Source: Actinomycetaceae bacterium (GTDB taxonomy: Bacteria; Actinomycetota; Actinomycetes; Actinomycetales; Actinomycetaceae). From it: 64,000 nucleotides of DNA. A program made the translations under genes and the position numbers. The stretch covers positions 1 through 64,000 of the forward strand of contig JAUNKY010000005.1 in the NCBI GenBank assembly GCA_030532515.1. Direction: 5' to 3'. The notes below the pieces were generated by a model. The model had not been told where the DNA came from, did no database searches, and saw only the letters and a list, made by a program, of their open reading frames with translations. Positions within the stretch are counted from its first letter, which is position 1. Every line of letters begins with the position of its first letter. Positions 8,848 to 18,457 of the stretch are shown here, in pieces.

Positions 8848-11151
8848 ATGAGATCTACTAAGTTCGCCTTTTTCTCGGTTTTTTTAACCGCTTGCTTAGC
8901 CAGTGCGCTAATCACTCCGAAAGCTACGTTTGCAACGGATAACGAGGACTACCTCACCGTTGAAGAACAACTTCGCGCACAGATCGTTAGCTCACCTGAA
9001 GCTGATGCGGATTTCTTTAACCTCTCTGCTGAAGAAGAAGCTCTTTACGCGCCACAGCCAGCTTCGCCTAAATCGACTGGCGAAGAAACCCCCGAATCGC
9101 AGGTACCAGAGCCAACTGAATCCGGTGAGGCAACTGAAGAAAACTTAGACACTGACTCAAGTAAAGATGCTTCAGCACAGTCTCAGGATGAAAAACAAAC
9201 TGATGAGGAAACCGGCGAAACCGGTTTATACGACCACAAGCCGGCTGCTGAAGTTAAAGAAATAACGGTATCCGCCCCTTTTTATCAGGGCAAAGATAGC
9301 TACACTCTACCCGGTATTAACGGGGTGCAATGGATCGTTAACGGTAAACTCACTGACCCAGGCACGCACCTGATTAAAACCGCTAAACAGCGTAAGCGAC
9401 TGATTATTTCAGCTTGGACAGCCGATCCGAAACAGTTCCGCCTGGTCGGCACTACTTCGTGGGTGTTGCAACCAAACACATTCTCCCCAGTCTTATCTAA
9501 CTTACAAGACCGCTACACCTGGGAAGCCCGCCAGCAAATTGGGCAAGGTTGGAGCGGCAAGATCTATTCGGCCGGTAACTTCGACGGTAAAGGTGGCCCA
9601 GATCTATTCCGGATTAGTCCGCAAGGACAGCTAATTCTTTACACCACTCTTTCTTTCGGGCGTTTTTCTGCTCCTACAAAATATGGCTACGGCTGGAACA
9701 AAATGACCAAACTAGCCGGTGGAGCGGATTTTAACGGTGACGATACTCCAGACCTGCTGGCAGTTGACACTTCCGGACGACTGTACCTCTATCCTGGAAA
9801 CGGAGCCGGCGGTTTCAAAGCTGCCCGCACCCCATTTGGCTACGGTTGGCACGCTTTCAACCACTTGGTACTGCTACCAAAAACCGCGCAGTTCGGACCA
9901 CGCCTGGTAGCCACTCATAAGAGCGGACAAATGTTTATTTATGAAGGCAACGGCACCGGCGGGTTTAAAGGCGGTCGCACCCCACTGGGCTTTGGGTGGA
10001 ACCAAATGCACTCAATTAACCCGGGTGTGGATTGGGACCATGACGGAGCCCAAGATTTACTGGTCGTAAACCGCCAGGGTAAACTCTTTGTCTACAAGGG
10101 TAACTCCCACGGCACTTGGGGCACCGGTACACAAGTTGGCCAGGGCTGGGCCGTCATGGGAACAATTCTGTCGATTCAAGACAAGAACCAAAATATTCTC
10201 TTGGCAGTTGATCGCAACTACCGCCTGTGGCATTACAAGAATAAACAGGCCGGTCACGTACCTGATTCTGTCAACAGCAAGTGGGGGTTCAACACCTCTG
10301 GGTTCGCCACTCGCCCTGACGCTGCCTATCCATACAGTCACCAGGGTGGTTGGGTGAAAACCGCTTGGCAAGTTGATAGTAAAAACGTGCCAATTATTAA
10401 AGTTCCAGGCTTGATGAATGGGCAACGCATCTATCACCCAGTGGCATATTCGCGTTTCGCTTTAGACGCGGTTGAAAACTACTTCGCGAATGAGCCTTCG
10501 GCTTTGCGTAACCGCGAGTTGGCTCGTGCCGAAGCAGCTGCGCAAGCTTTGGTAGACGGAGCGATTTTAGATGAAGATACGCTCTGGTTCCCCTATAACT
10601 TCCCATACCGAGCTATGGGGCACGCGGAAAACACTATGCGGGTACCGTGGTTCTCTTCCATGTCTCAAGGTTTCGCACTGGCTACTTTCGTGCGGCTTTC
10701 TCAAGCTACCGGCGACATTAAGTGGCGCCAGTACGCAGATATGACTTTCGCAAGCTACTTTGCGGATAAGCACGAGCCTTATTGGATTACGATGGTGGAC
10801 GATTCAGGCGACCTGTGGTTGGAAGAATATCCGGGACCGCCCATTCCTTCAAAGGTTTTGAATGGGCACCTCTTCAGTGCGGAAAGCCTACAGTACTACT
10901 GGCTGGATACCAAGAATGCTTACGCTGAAGCTATGGTTGATGGTGCGGTAACTTCTGTAGTTAATGAGTTCAACAACTTCCGAACTCCGGGTAAACCATC
11001 CCTGTACTGCGCTTCGATTTTCTTCTGGAGGATTGGAAAGAATCCAGCAGACTATCATAGGATTGTAGCGAATCAGATTAGAGATTTTGGAAATGCCATG
11101 AATCAGCCTTCTTTAGTTGAGCTTGCGCAGATTCTATACCGAGATAGGTGA
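8848..11151 (+). CDS. secreted FG-GAP repeat / D-glucuronyl C5-epimerase-like protein
   Basis: A protein of 767 residues. Residues 1 to about 30 form a signal peptide ending near KATFA. Residues about 60-135 are an acidic, Glu/Ser/Thr-rich linker. Residues about 230-470 hold FG-GAP/VCBS-like repeats with calcium-loop patterns: NFDGKGGPDL, DFNGDDTPDL and DWDHDGAQDL, alternating with LYLYPGNGAGGF-type strands. The last 270 residues match the C-terminal domain of heparosan/alginate-type C5-epimerases: WFSSMSQGFALATFVRLSQATGD, and EEYPGPPIPSKVLNGHLFSA near residue 665. It has no cell-wall anchor. It would invert uronic acid C5 in a polymer outside the cell; the substrate is inferred from the nearby UDP-ManNAc-type dehydrogenase. 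AGGGA precedes the ATG. Confidence 0.8.
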   Translation: MRSTKFAFFSVFLTACLASALITPKATFATDNEDYLTVEEQLRAQIVSSPEADADFFNLSAEEEALYAPQPASPKSTGEETPESQVPEPTESGEATEENLDTDSSKDASAQSQDEKQTDEETGETGLYDHKPAAEVKEITVSAPFYQGKDSYTLPGINGVQWIVNGKLTDPGTHLIKTAKQRKRLIISAWTADPKQFRLVGTTSWVLQPNTFSPVLSNLQDRYTWEARQQIGQGWSGKIYSAGNFDGKGGPDLFRISPQGQLILYTTLSFGRFSAPTKYGYGWNKMTKLAGGADFNGDDTPDLLAVDTSGRLYLYPGNGAGGFKAARTPFGYGWHAFNHLVLLPKTAQFGPRLVATHKSGQMFIYEGNGTGGFKGGRTPLGFGWNQMHSINPGVDWDHDGAQDLLVVNRQGKLFVYKGNSHGTWGTGTQVGQGWAVMGTILSIQDKNQNILLAVDRNYRLWHYKNKQAGHVPDSVNSKWGFNTSGFATRPDAAYPYSHQGGWVKTAWQVDSKNVPIIKVPGLMNGQRIYHPVAYSRFALDAVENYFANEPSALRNRELARAEAAAQALVDGAILDEDTLWFPYNFPYRAMGHAENTMRVPWFSSMSQGFALATFVRLSQATGDIKWRQYADMTFASYFADKHEPYWITMVDDSGDLWLEEYPGPPIPSKVLNGHLFSAESLQYYWLDTKNAYAEAMVDGAVTSVVNEFNNFRTPGKPSLYCASIFFWRIGKNPADYHRIVANQIRDFGNAMNQPSLVELAQILYRDR

Positions 11152-11155
11152 GATA

Positions 11156-12361
11156 GTGACGAATAGAAAAGCAAGCTTCCAATTAGTTTCTCGCATCCAC
11201 CTACCGGAAGCTTCTGCCGCGTCATTTCGTTTGGATGCGGTTGAAAAGGCCCTGGTCGCTGCCGGTCAGCAGTTGCGCGTGGTGACGGCAAAACTCCCGA
11301 AAGAGTACTCAGTTTTTGAGCCCGTTTACATTCGCCGAGTGCCAGTAATCCGCGATAAAGACGGCTACATTAAGGGTTATGTTCCCTACATGTCCTTTGA
11401 TATTCCAGCTTTTTTCACGGTGTTATTTGGCAAGAAACCACAGGTGATTTTAGTAGAGCCACCTCCAACGACTGGTTTCATGATGCGTTTAGCCTGCGGG
11501 ATACGCCGGATTCCTTACGTTTGGTATGGTGCCGACGTTTGGTCTGACGCCGCGGAATCCACGGGTGCGCCAAAGCTGGTAGTTGACGTGGTGCGGTTTA
11601 TGGAGAAAACGGCAGTTCGCGGGGCAGCGGCTTGTATTGCAGTTTCCGAGGGCGTCGCCGAACGCCTGGAATCTTTCGGCGCGAAAACTGTGGAAGTAAT
11701 CCCGAACGGTGCTGACACCGACGTTTTCAACCAACAAGTAACTCCCTTTACCAAGGAAGAATTGGCAGAATACGGCGTAACCCAGCCTTACGCGATCTAT
11801 GCCGGGACGGCTTCACAGTGGCAGGGAGCTGAGATTTTTGCCGAGGCTTTCAGCGACTATTGGAAACAAAGCCAGCAAAATCAACTGGTTTTCATCGGCA
11901 GAGGCGATTCAATGCCAAAGATCCGGGAAATCGCAGCTGAACTGGCGGCTTACGCGCAGCAGCAGGGGGCTGCTTACCAGCCGATCTTGGTTTTAGACTC
12001 CTTCCCTCCCCAAGCGGCCGCGCAGTGGCAAAAAGGCGCGCAGGTAGCGTTAGTGTCCATTCAACCGGGGATCGGTTACGATTTTGCCTACCCCACTAAA
12101 GTACTCACGGCATTGGGCTGCGGGACTGCAGTACTCTACGCCGGGGTAGGGCCCGCAGTTGCTGATATTGAAGCGAATAAACTGGGGTACACAGCTGAGT
12201 TTAAGCGCCCAGCTATTTCCGAAGCTTTGCAAACCATATTCCTCGCGCAAGCTGATGCAGAAGCTAGCGAACGGCGTTCCCAGTGGGTCCTTAACCATAA
12301 GTCCATGAAAGAAACCGGTCGTAAAGTCGCCCAGCTACTGATGCGCGTCGCACAACGCTAA
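11156..12361 (+). CDS. GT4 family glycosyltransferase
   Basis: A GT-B enzyme of 401 residues from the preferred GTG start, which follows the stop of the epimerase-like gene by four bases and has AGGTGA four bases upstream. An upstream GTG at 11117 lies inside the previous gene and lacks a site. Landmarks: RIHLPEASAASFRLDAVEKAL at the N-terminal acceptor domain, PYVWYGADVWSD near residue 125, AACIAVSEGVAERLE at the interdomain hinge, and QPGIGYDFAYPTKVLTALGC in the donor region. The last replaces a strict E-x7-E. It is co-transcribed with the epimerase-like gene and ends at a strong hairpin. Sugar specificity is unknown. Confidence 0.85.
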   Translation: MTNRKASFQLVSRIHLPEASAASFRLDAVEKALVAAGQQLRVVTAKLPKEYSVFEPVYIRRVPVIRDKDGYIKGYVPYMSFDIPAFFTVLFGKKPQVILVEPPPTTGFMMRLACGIRRIPYVWYGADVWSDAAESTGAPKLVVDVVRFMEKTAVRGAAACIAVSEGVAERLESFGAKTVEVIPNGADTDVFNQQVTPFTKEELAEYGVTQPYAIYAGTASQWQGAEIFAEAFSDYWKQSQQNQLVFIGRGDSMPKIREIAAELAAYAQQQGAAYQPILVLDSFPPQAAAQWQKGAQVALVSIQPGIGYDFAYPTKVLTALGCGTAVLYAGVGPAVADIEANKLGYTAEFKRPAISEALQTIFLAQADAEASERRSQWVLNHKSMKETGRKVAQLLMRVAQR

Positions 12362-12380
12362 GTACAGCTAAGAATTAGCT

Positions 12381-12420
12381 TAGCCCAGCACTGAATCCTT
12401 TCAGTGCTGGGCTAGTTGTT
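12381..12420. terminator. bidirectional terminator hairpin
   Basis: Fifteen-bp perfect stem: TAGCCCAGCACTGAA (12381-12395), loop TCCT, and its complement 12400-12414, followed by GTTGTTT. It lies between the convergent genes 11156-12361 and 12447-13514 and could serve both, although the T-tract is interrupted. Confidence 0.75.
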
Positions 12421-12446
12421 TGACGGGCGCCCTCGGAAAACCGAGA

Positions 12447-13514
12447 TTAGCGCTTACGAGCCAGCAACTCGGCAACTACCCGGTCAGCTGCCTGTCCATC
12501 TCCATACGGAGCGTAATCAGTGGCTGCGGGGGTTGGACGCTGCGCTGCCAATACCAGCTGCTCGCCAGCGTCAACCAGTTCATTCCAACCGCATTCTACG
12601 GTTTCAACCCATTCAGTCTGCGGGCGCACCGTGGTGCAAGGAACTCGCAGTAAGAAAGCTTCCTTCTGCAAGCCACCCGAGTCAGTAATAATCCCGCGCG
12701 CGCTCATTGCCGAAGCCAACAGATCGGGGTAGGCCAGGGGAGCGTGCAAATGCAGGTTGCCGCGGGCAATTTCGATCCCATGCTCAGCTGCTTTAGCTAC
12801 CAGGCGAGGGTGCGCCAAAATCACCACTGGATGATCTACCTGACCCAAAGAGTCTAAGACGGCTTCCAACTGTTCCTTAGTATCAGTGTTAGCTGGGCGG
12901 TGGATAGTGGCCAACGAATAGCTTCCGGCTGCGAAACCAAACTCTTCCATAATGGGGCTTTTCGCATCAGCCAACTTAGCTTTCGTTTCCAAAAGCACGT
13001 CGGTCATGACGTCACCAACAACAACCGTGCGGGCAGCTAAACCTTCATTTTCCAAGTGCTTCGCAGCTACTTCGGTAGGAGCCAACAGTAAGTCAGCGCA
13101 ATGGTCAGTGACAATCCGGTTGATTTCTTCGGGCATTTCTCGGTTGAAAGAACGCAGACCAGCTTCTAGGTGGGCGATAGGGAAGTGTAACTTCACGGCT
13201 GACAAAGCTGCGGCGGTGGTGGAGTTAGTGTCGCCGTAAACCAGTACCCAGTCTGGCTGGTGCTTGAGGATAATCTCATCCATGGCGGTCAACATAGCGC
13301 CAGTTTGCACGCCGTGAGAGCCAGAACCGACCCCCAGGTGCTCATCTGGAGCTGGGATGTTTAGGTCATTAAAGAAAGCGTCCGAAAGCATCGGGTCATA
13401 GTGCTGGCCGGTGTGGACGATAATGTGTTCTACTCCGGCGCGAGCACAAGCATGGGCGATAGGAGCAAGTTTTACGAACTGTGGGCGTGCGCCCACGACA
13501 GACATAATCTTCAT
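12447..13514 (-). CDS. wecB: UDP-N-acetylglucosamine 2-epimerase (non-hydrolysing)
   Basis: Converts UDP-GlcNAc to UDP-ManNAc in the cytoplasm. The 355-residue protein has the family signatures in order: VVGARPQFVKLAPIA at the N-terminus, HTGQHYD near residue 35, HLEAGLRSFNREMPEE near 115, IHRPANTD near 204, and DSGGLQKEA near 278. It is slightly shorter than the usual 370-380. It supplies the substrate for the dehydrogenase encoded at 15116, giving UDP-ManNAcA. It follows a DUF6056 gene on the same strand and ends at the shared hairpin at 12381. Confidence 0.95.
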   Translation of the reverse strand: MKIMSVVGARPQFVKLAPIAHACARAGVEHIIVHTGQHYDPMLSDAFFNDLNIPAPDEHLGVGSGSHGVQTGAMLTAMDEIILKHQPDWVLVYGDTNSTTAAALSAVKLHFPIAHLEAGLRSFNREMPEEINRIVTDHCADLLLAPTEVAAKHLENEGLAARTVVVGDVMTDVLLETKAKLADAKSPIMEEFGFAAGSYSLATIHRPANTDTKEQLEAVLDSLGQVDHPVVILAHPRLVAKAAEHGIEIARGNLHLHAPLAYPDLLASAMSARGIITDSGGLQKEAFLLRVPCTTVRPQTEWVETVECGWNELVDAGEQLVLAAQRPTPAATDYAPYGDGQAADRVVAELLARKR

Positions 13515-13537
13515 AGGATCTATTTTAACTGGTTTTA

Positions 13538-13559
13538 AACGGCTTTCTACGCTGCCGTT
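13538..13559 (-). terminator. weak hairpin after the DUF6056 gene
   Basis: Read on the minus strand: AACGGC, ten-base loop, GCCGTT, then TAAAACC. The six-bp stem lies between the DUF6056 stop and the wecB start. It is a weak terminator or attenuator at best. Confidence 0.3.
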
Positions 13560-13580
13560 AGAAAACGCACTAAAGGCGTT

Positions 13581-14960
13581 TCACTCTAATCCCAACCAGA
13601 GTCGCAAATCTGCCGTGGTGGCATACTCATTATCCCCGTAACCAGAAAACGCGTGTCTAACCGGCAGATTACTGGGATCGGTCAAAATACAACTAGACTG
13701 CGGACAAGCTTTAATTTGCTTAACTAACTGCTCCCGGCCGGCAGGGTAGTTTTCATACTGCGACCAAAATGTATGGGTAAGCCCGCCTCCACCATAAAAG
13801 GTGAAAAGCAAAACGGAGCCCGATAGTAAGAGCCAGCGGATACTATTGGTGCGAATGAGGAGAATCGCGAAACAGATTGAGACAGCGGCAGCTAAACCAG
13901 CTAGCAGAATCGGGTAGTTAAAAACTCGGATTTGTCCGGTACCTGAACCCAGCGGAATACTCATAGTCGCGGTAGCTACTACTGCTAAGAGCAAGATCGC
14001 TGCCACCGGGTGAGCTGTGGGAGCAGCGGGAGGAGTCTGCGCAAAGAAAAATACGACTGCAACAATCACTAGCCCCAAAATCCCCAGGGCTAAGAGCAGA
14101 TACGGATAGTTTTCAAATTGCACAAACAAAGCTTTCAAAGATGCTTTAGCTTTCCCTAACAGTCCTTGACTAAGATTTTGGTCTAAGTTCGTGCGGGCCA
14201 GCTTTTGGTGTAAGCCCGGGGAAAGAAACATGCAAGCTGCGCCTACCAGCGCCGCCACCGGAAGAGTAGCGAGAAGAACTTTAGAAAAGTCTTTGCGACG
14301 CACCCACGCTAGGCCAACTGTTAAAGTTACTACCGCGATAGCCGCCTGCTCGTGAGAAGTACCAATTAGGAAGGCTAAGCCGGCGCCAAATAGCCAGCCT
14401 GAAGGAGCCACCGCAGTTAGACCCAGCGCCCACACCCAGCAAAGTAGCGCAACGATCACCAAATAGTTACAGATGGCGGCAGAGTAAACCAGCAGGTTAG
14501 AGACATACGCGGTTTGGAATACTGCTGGAGCTGCTACTGCAAACACAGAAACCAAGGTAGCTACCAAAGCCACCGCAGTCGCATTGATACGTGTCGCAAA
14601 GAAAACCCTGCTGACACGGTAAATACTCATCGCAATTAAGACAATTGAAAGCGCGGTGAGAGCTGAAGTAATCCAGCGGCCAGTGGAAAACCCGAAGAAA
14701 TAAACGAGGGTTGAGAGCCAATCAGCAGTGCGCCCGGTGTGCTCGGACCACAGAAAGACGAAAAAATCTCCCAGGTCCGCTAACGAATAATCTCCTGGCG
14801 TCACGCGTCCTTTTAAATTTGCAAAGAAGAATTCATCGCCGTTTCCCAAGGAAAACTCCCATACGTATCGGAAAAAACCGGTTAAGAAGATCCCCAGAAA
14901 AATGAAAATCAGTGAGGGAGCAGTAAATAACCGTCCGATAGCTGAATCTGACCTGCGCAA
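13581..14960 (-). CDS. DUF6056-type polytopic membrane protein
   Basis: A protein of 459 residues with about 11 hydrophobic segments. It resembles the DUF6056/GtrII-like GT-C group: a first outer loop with GNGDEFFFANL near residue 38, followed by a SEHTGRTADWLSTL stretch near residue 70. Acidic residues in this loop are usually required for sugar transfer from a polyprenyl carrier in GT-C enzymes. The C-terminus is a short extracytoplasmic tail. It lies upstream of wecB on the same strand and is divergent from the dehydrogenase gene. A side-branch glycosyltransferase role is inferred. Confidence 0.65.
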   Translation of the reverse strand: MRRSDSAIGRLFTAPSLIFIFLGIFLTGFFRYVWEFSLGNGDEFFFANLKGRVTPGDYSLADLGDFFVFLWSEHTGRTADWLSTLVYFFGFSTGRWITSALTALSIVLIAMSIYRVSRVFFATRINATAVALVATLVSVFAVAAPAVFQTAYVSNLLVYSAAICNYLVIVALLCWVWALGLTAVAPSGWLFGAGLAFLIGTSHEQAAIAVVTLTVGLAWVRRKDFSKVLLATLPVAALVGAACMFLSPGLHQKLARTNLDQNLSQGLLGKAKASLKALFVQFENYPYLLLALGILGLVIVAVVFFFAQTPPAAPTAHPVAAILLLAVVATATMSIPLGSGTGQIRVFNYPILLAGLAAAVSICFAILLIRTNSIRWLLLSGSVLLFTFYGGGGLTHTFWSQYENYPAGREQLVKQIKACPQSSCILTDPSNLPVRHAFSGYGDNEYATTADLRLWLGLE

Positions 14961-15115
14961 TAGGGTTACCTCAGTTAGTCAATGTGATAATCACAATCCG
15001 AATACTCTTAGCTAACCTAGATATTACCTGAAAGAAAACAAGCGGTAGACTTAGAATGATATAGAGTTGTTTTCTAATAGCCACAGCCCAGTGGAAAAGT
15101 TGAAAAGAGGAAATA

Positions 15116-16414
15116 ATGCGCATTGCAGTAGTCGCTATGGGGAAGATTGGTCTGCCATTGGCAGTGCAGTTTGCTGATTCGGGACACGAAGTAATCGGGG
15201 TGGATGTTAACCCTGAAACCGTGCGCCTAATTAATGAGGCAACTGAACCATTCCCAGGCGAAGCCCACTTGCAAGAAAAGCTTTCTGAGTTGGTTCCTGC
15301 AGGTAAACTAAAGGCCACCACCGACTATGCGGAAGCCATTCCTGGCGCAGACGCGGTAGTTTTAGTGGTTCCACTATTTGTTAATGACGAAACTTGGGAA
15401 CCTGACTTCGCGTGGATGGATGCCGCCACCAAGTCTCTAGCAGCGCACCTCACCCCCGGCACCTTGGTCTCTTACGAAACCACTTTGCCAGTAGGCACTA
15501 CCCGTGGACGCTGGAAGCCAATGCTGGAAGAAATCTCTGGCCTGAAAGAAGGCGAAGACTTCCACCTGGTATTCTCTCCAGAACGCGTACTTACCGGCCG
15601 CGTTTTTGCAGACCTGCGCCGCTACCCGAAACTAGTCGGTGGCCTGACTGAAGCTGGTACCAAGCGTGCGATTGAGTTCTACGAGTCCGTTTTGCAGTTC
15701 GACGAACGCCCCGACCTGCCTGTAGCCAACGGCGTGTGGGATATGGGCTCTGCAGAAGCAGCCGAAATGGCAAAGCTAGCTGAAACCACCTACCGTGACG
15801 TAAACATTGGCTTAGCAAACCAGTTCGCCGTATACGCAGACAAGGTTGGCATTGACGTGCAGCGCGTGATCGACGCTTGCAACTCCCAGCCATACTCTCA
15901 CATTCACCGCCCCGGCATTGCAGTTGGCGGACACTGCATTCCTGTTTACCCACGCCTGTACCTGTCTACCGACCCAGAAGCTTCCGTAGTGCGCACCGCG
16001 CGTACCTTCAACGCATCGATGCCCGAATACGTGGTCTCTCGCGTAGCAAACGTTTTAGGTGACCTAAAGGGCCTGAAGGTAGCCGTTCTGGGGGCTTCTT
16101 ACCGCGGTGGCGTTAAGGAAACCGCTTTCTCTGGCGTATTCGCCACCGTTGACGCGCTGCGCGCTCGCGGAGCAGAAGTATTTGTACACGACCCCATGTA
16201 TTCAGCTGCAGAACTGGCAAAGTTCGGCTGGGACGCTTACGAGTTGGGAATGCCAGTAGACGCCGCCATTGTACAAGCCGACCACGCTGAATACCGGCAG
16301 CTTTCCGCTGCTGACCTGCCAGGTGTGAAGGTACTATTCGACGGCCGCCGCGCCACCGACCCTGCTCTGTGGGCAGGTACCCCGCGATTTGTAATCGGCG
16401 ACGCCGCTAACTGA
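15116..16414 (+). CDS. UDP-N-acetyl-D-mannosamine-type nucleotide sugar dehydrogenase
   Basis: A 432-residue member of the UDP-glucose/GDP-mannose dehydrogenase family. The N-terminal NAD site is AMGKIGLPLAVQFADSGHEV, one Gly short of the usual G-x-G-x2-G. VNIGLANQFAVYADKVGIDV forms the central helix, and the catalytic cysteine is Cys274 in GGHCIPVYPRLY. The HCIP form is typical of the UDP-ManNAc dehydrogenase (WecC/WbpA) branch rather than the UDP-glucose branch. With wecB it should make UDP-ManNAcA, although UDP-Glc or UDP-GlcNAc remain possible. AGAGGA precedes the ATG by six bases. It starts a nine-gene rightward run ending at 25763. Confidence 0.85.
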   Translation: MRIAVVAMGKIGLPLAVQFADSGHEVIGVDVNPETVRLINEATEPFPGEAHLQEKLSELVPAGKLKATTDYAEAIPGADAVVLVVPLFVNDETWEPDFAWMDAATKSLAAHLTPGTLVSYETTLPVGTTRGRWKPMLEEISGLKEGEDFHLVFSPERVLTGRVFADLRRYPKLVGGLTEAGTKRAIEFYESVLQFDERPDLPVANGVWDMGSAEAAEMAKLAETTYRDVNIGLANQFAVYADKVGIDVQRVIDACNSQPYSHIHRPGIAVGGHCIPVYPRLYLSTDPEASVVRTARTFNASMPEYVVSRVANVLGDLKGLKVAVLGASYRGGVKETAFSGVFATVDALRARGAEVFVHDPMYSAAELAKFGWDAYELGMPVDAAIVQADHAEYRQLSAADLPGVKVLFDGRRATDPALWAGTPRFVIGDAAN

Positions 16415-16453
16415 TATCAACGCTAGTTTTCGAATAGTAATAGAGGTCCGTCA

Positions 16454-18457
16454 ATGAACAGCCCCGCAACTTGGTTTTCAACCATCTCAGCCATGCTCCT
16501 GTTAGCAACCGCTTTGTGGATTCCAGGTTGGGGGGTGCTGTTCGCGGCGGGCACTGGGCGCAAAGACCGCTTCATCCTTGCACCCCTATTTTCTGCAGCG
16601 CTGGTAGGTAGCGCCGCAGTAGCAGCTCCGTTCCTGGGAATGAAGTGGGGATGGTTGCCCCTGCTGTTGGCAACGGTTGTGGCCATGGCCGTAGCCGTTT
16701 TATTCCGTTTCCGAGGGCGCTCACTAATTGACCCAACCCCGGTCGAAGTCCCCTCTAACCAAGGTATTTTCTGGGGGGCACTGGTGGCGATTCCCGCCAG
16801 TATCTGGATTTTCCTTAAAGGAATAGGGGCTTTAGCGCATCCACCGCAGACTTGGGATGCAGTATTCCACCTCAATGCGCTGCGCTGGATCTATGATTCT
16901 GGGGATGCGTCTTCATTACACTTATCTGCTCTGAGCAGCCAATTAACCCCAGCGGAAGCAGCCCAGGGAGGAATTTACCCGGCAGGTTTCCACGCTATGG
17001 CCTACCTGGGGTGGGTTACTGATCCAGTAGTGACCGTAAACCTCTTCGTTCTACTTATTACTGCCGTTATTTGGCCACTGGGAATGGGCTTATTGGCTCG
17101 CACTATCGTGCCACAAAAGCCTTTCATTCACACGGCCACTATGGCGTTAGCAGTAGCCTACACTTCCTTCCCAGAACGCCCATCCTCATACGGAACCCTC
17201 TGGCCAAACGTGTATTCGTACGCGCTGGTTCCGCTCATGCTGGCGCTTTTGGTGCGTTGGTTTGGACGTACGGCACAGCCCGCTATACAAGTGCGCACCA
17301 CTGTGGCTCTGCTGGTTGGAGCCGTGGGGGTAGGAACCGCACACCCCACCGGCGTACTGGTAGCCTTCATCGCTGCCTTGGTATTGTTGGTAGACCTCTT
17401 AATCCGCTTGGTAACTCGTAAATACCAGTTGAACCTCTGGCAGCTGAGCTTCCTTTCGTTTATCTTGATCGCTTTGGGAGTAGTCGGCTATTACGCCTCC
17501 AAACTGCCTGTTTGGGCAGCCGTTACCGCTTGGAAACGCCAACCGATTGGTAGCTTCAAACGGGAATCTTTTGGCGCAGTGTTTGATGCCCAGCTTTCGT
17601 GGATGGGCTACGGCGATGCCTTCCCCGACTGGGTTTTGGGGGCGCTCACCCTTCTGGGTGCTTTAGTAGCACTGTACTATGCACGTTACCGCTGGGTGCT
17701 GTTCACCTGGGGGATCTACTGCTACCTGTTTGTAGCTTCCGCAGCCATTCACGTCCCCGGCTACGCTTTGGTAGCTCCTTGGTATTCTGACGCGGTACGT
17801 TTAGGGGCGATGATCCCCCTCTTAGGAGCTTTCATTGCCGCCCTCGGACTGAATCTGATTGTGGAACTGGCTGCGAAACTACTGGGGAAGATTTCCTACA
17901 CGGCTGCCTGGGCTGAAGGAAAAACCGGCAAACTGGTGCCCGCCTTGGCGCTGCTTCTGGTTTTCACTGGTACCAACTGGTTCGGTTATCACGGTGGGGT
18001 AGGAGCCCTGCAAATGAACTACCGCTACCAGCCAGCCTCAATCCTAGGTGCCCTGGTAAGCCCCGAAGAAGTCGACTTCATTCGCTCCCTCCCACAAATC
18101 GTAGAACCGGGCGCTACCATTGCCACCGACCCTCGCACCGGCGGATCCCTGATCTATGGGTACACCGGGTTACCTGTAATGCACCGTCACCTAGATGGCA
18201 GTGGAGATAAAGACCAGTTTTTGGTCGCGAAATACTTTGGATATCGCGCTATGGACTGGCGAGTTTGCAACGTTATTAACAAGAACAACATCCGCTACTT
18301 TTACACCGATGACGTAATCTACTGGCCAACAAACGAAGTCCGCGAATACTTCGAAGGTTTCGACGCTGCCCGCAAGAACCCTACCGGCATGGAACTCATC
18401 GCAGAAAAGGGTAGTGCCCGCCTGTATAAGATCACCGACTGTTTCGGAGGAAAATAA
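16454..18457 (+). CDS. DUF6541 polytopic membrane protein (copy 2)
   Basis: A 667-residue paralogue of the protein at 4343. It has WIPGWGVLFAAGTG in the first helix pair, TWDAVFHLNALRWIYDSGDAS near residue 135 (the outer-loop Asp/His motif), about 13 membrane segments, and an extracytoplasmic C-terminal domain. The tail carries two cysteines in VCNVINKNNIRYFYTDD and the last ten residues, both also present in copy 1, so a disulfide is plausible. GAGGT stands eight bases before the ATG. Its stop overlaps the next start (TAATG). Glycosyltransferase or polymerase activity is inferred from the locus only. Confidence 0.75.
   Translation: MNSPATWFSTISAMLLLATALWIPGWGVLFAAGTGRKDRFILAPLFSAALVGSAAVAAPFLGMKWGWLPLLLATVVAMAVAVLFRFRGRSLIDPTPVEVPSNQGIFWGALVAIPASIWIFLKGIGALAHPPQTWDAVFHLNALRWIYDSGDASSLHLSALSSQLTPAEAAQGGIYPAGFHAMAYLGWVTDPVVTVNLFVLLITAVIWPLGMGLLARTIVPQKPFIHTATMALAVAYTSFPERPSSYGTLWPNVYSYALVPLMLALLVRWFGRTAQPAIQVRTTVALLVGAVGVGTAHPTGVLVAFIAALVLLVDLLIRLVTRKYQLNLWQLSFLSFILIALGVVGYYASKLPVWAAVTAWKRQPIGSFKRESFGAVFDAQLSWMGYGDAFPDWVLGALTLLGALVALYYARYRWVLFTWGIYCYLFVASAAIHVPGYALVAPWYSDAVRLGAMIPLLGAFIAALGLNLIVELAAKLLGKISYTAAWAEGKTGKLVPALALLLVFTGTNWFGYHGGVGALQMNYRYQPASILGALVSPEEVDFIRSLPQIVEPGATIATDPRTGGSLIYGYTGLPVMHRHLDGSGDKDQFLVAKYFGYRAMDWRVCNVINKNNIRYFYTDDVIYWPTNEVREYFEGFDAARKNPTGMELIAEKGSARLYKITDCFGGK

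Noticed and set aside
15591..15953. 120-codon minus-strand frame inside the dehydrogenase gene
   Set aside because: Antisense shadow with Arg/Gln-rich composition; the plus-strand dehydrogenase is unambiguous.
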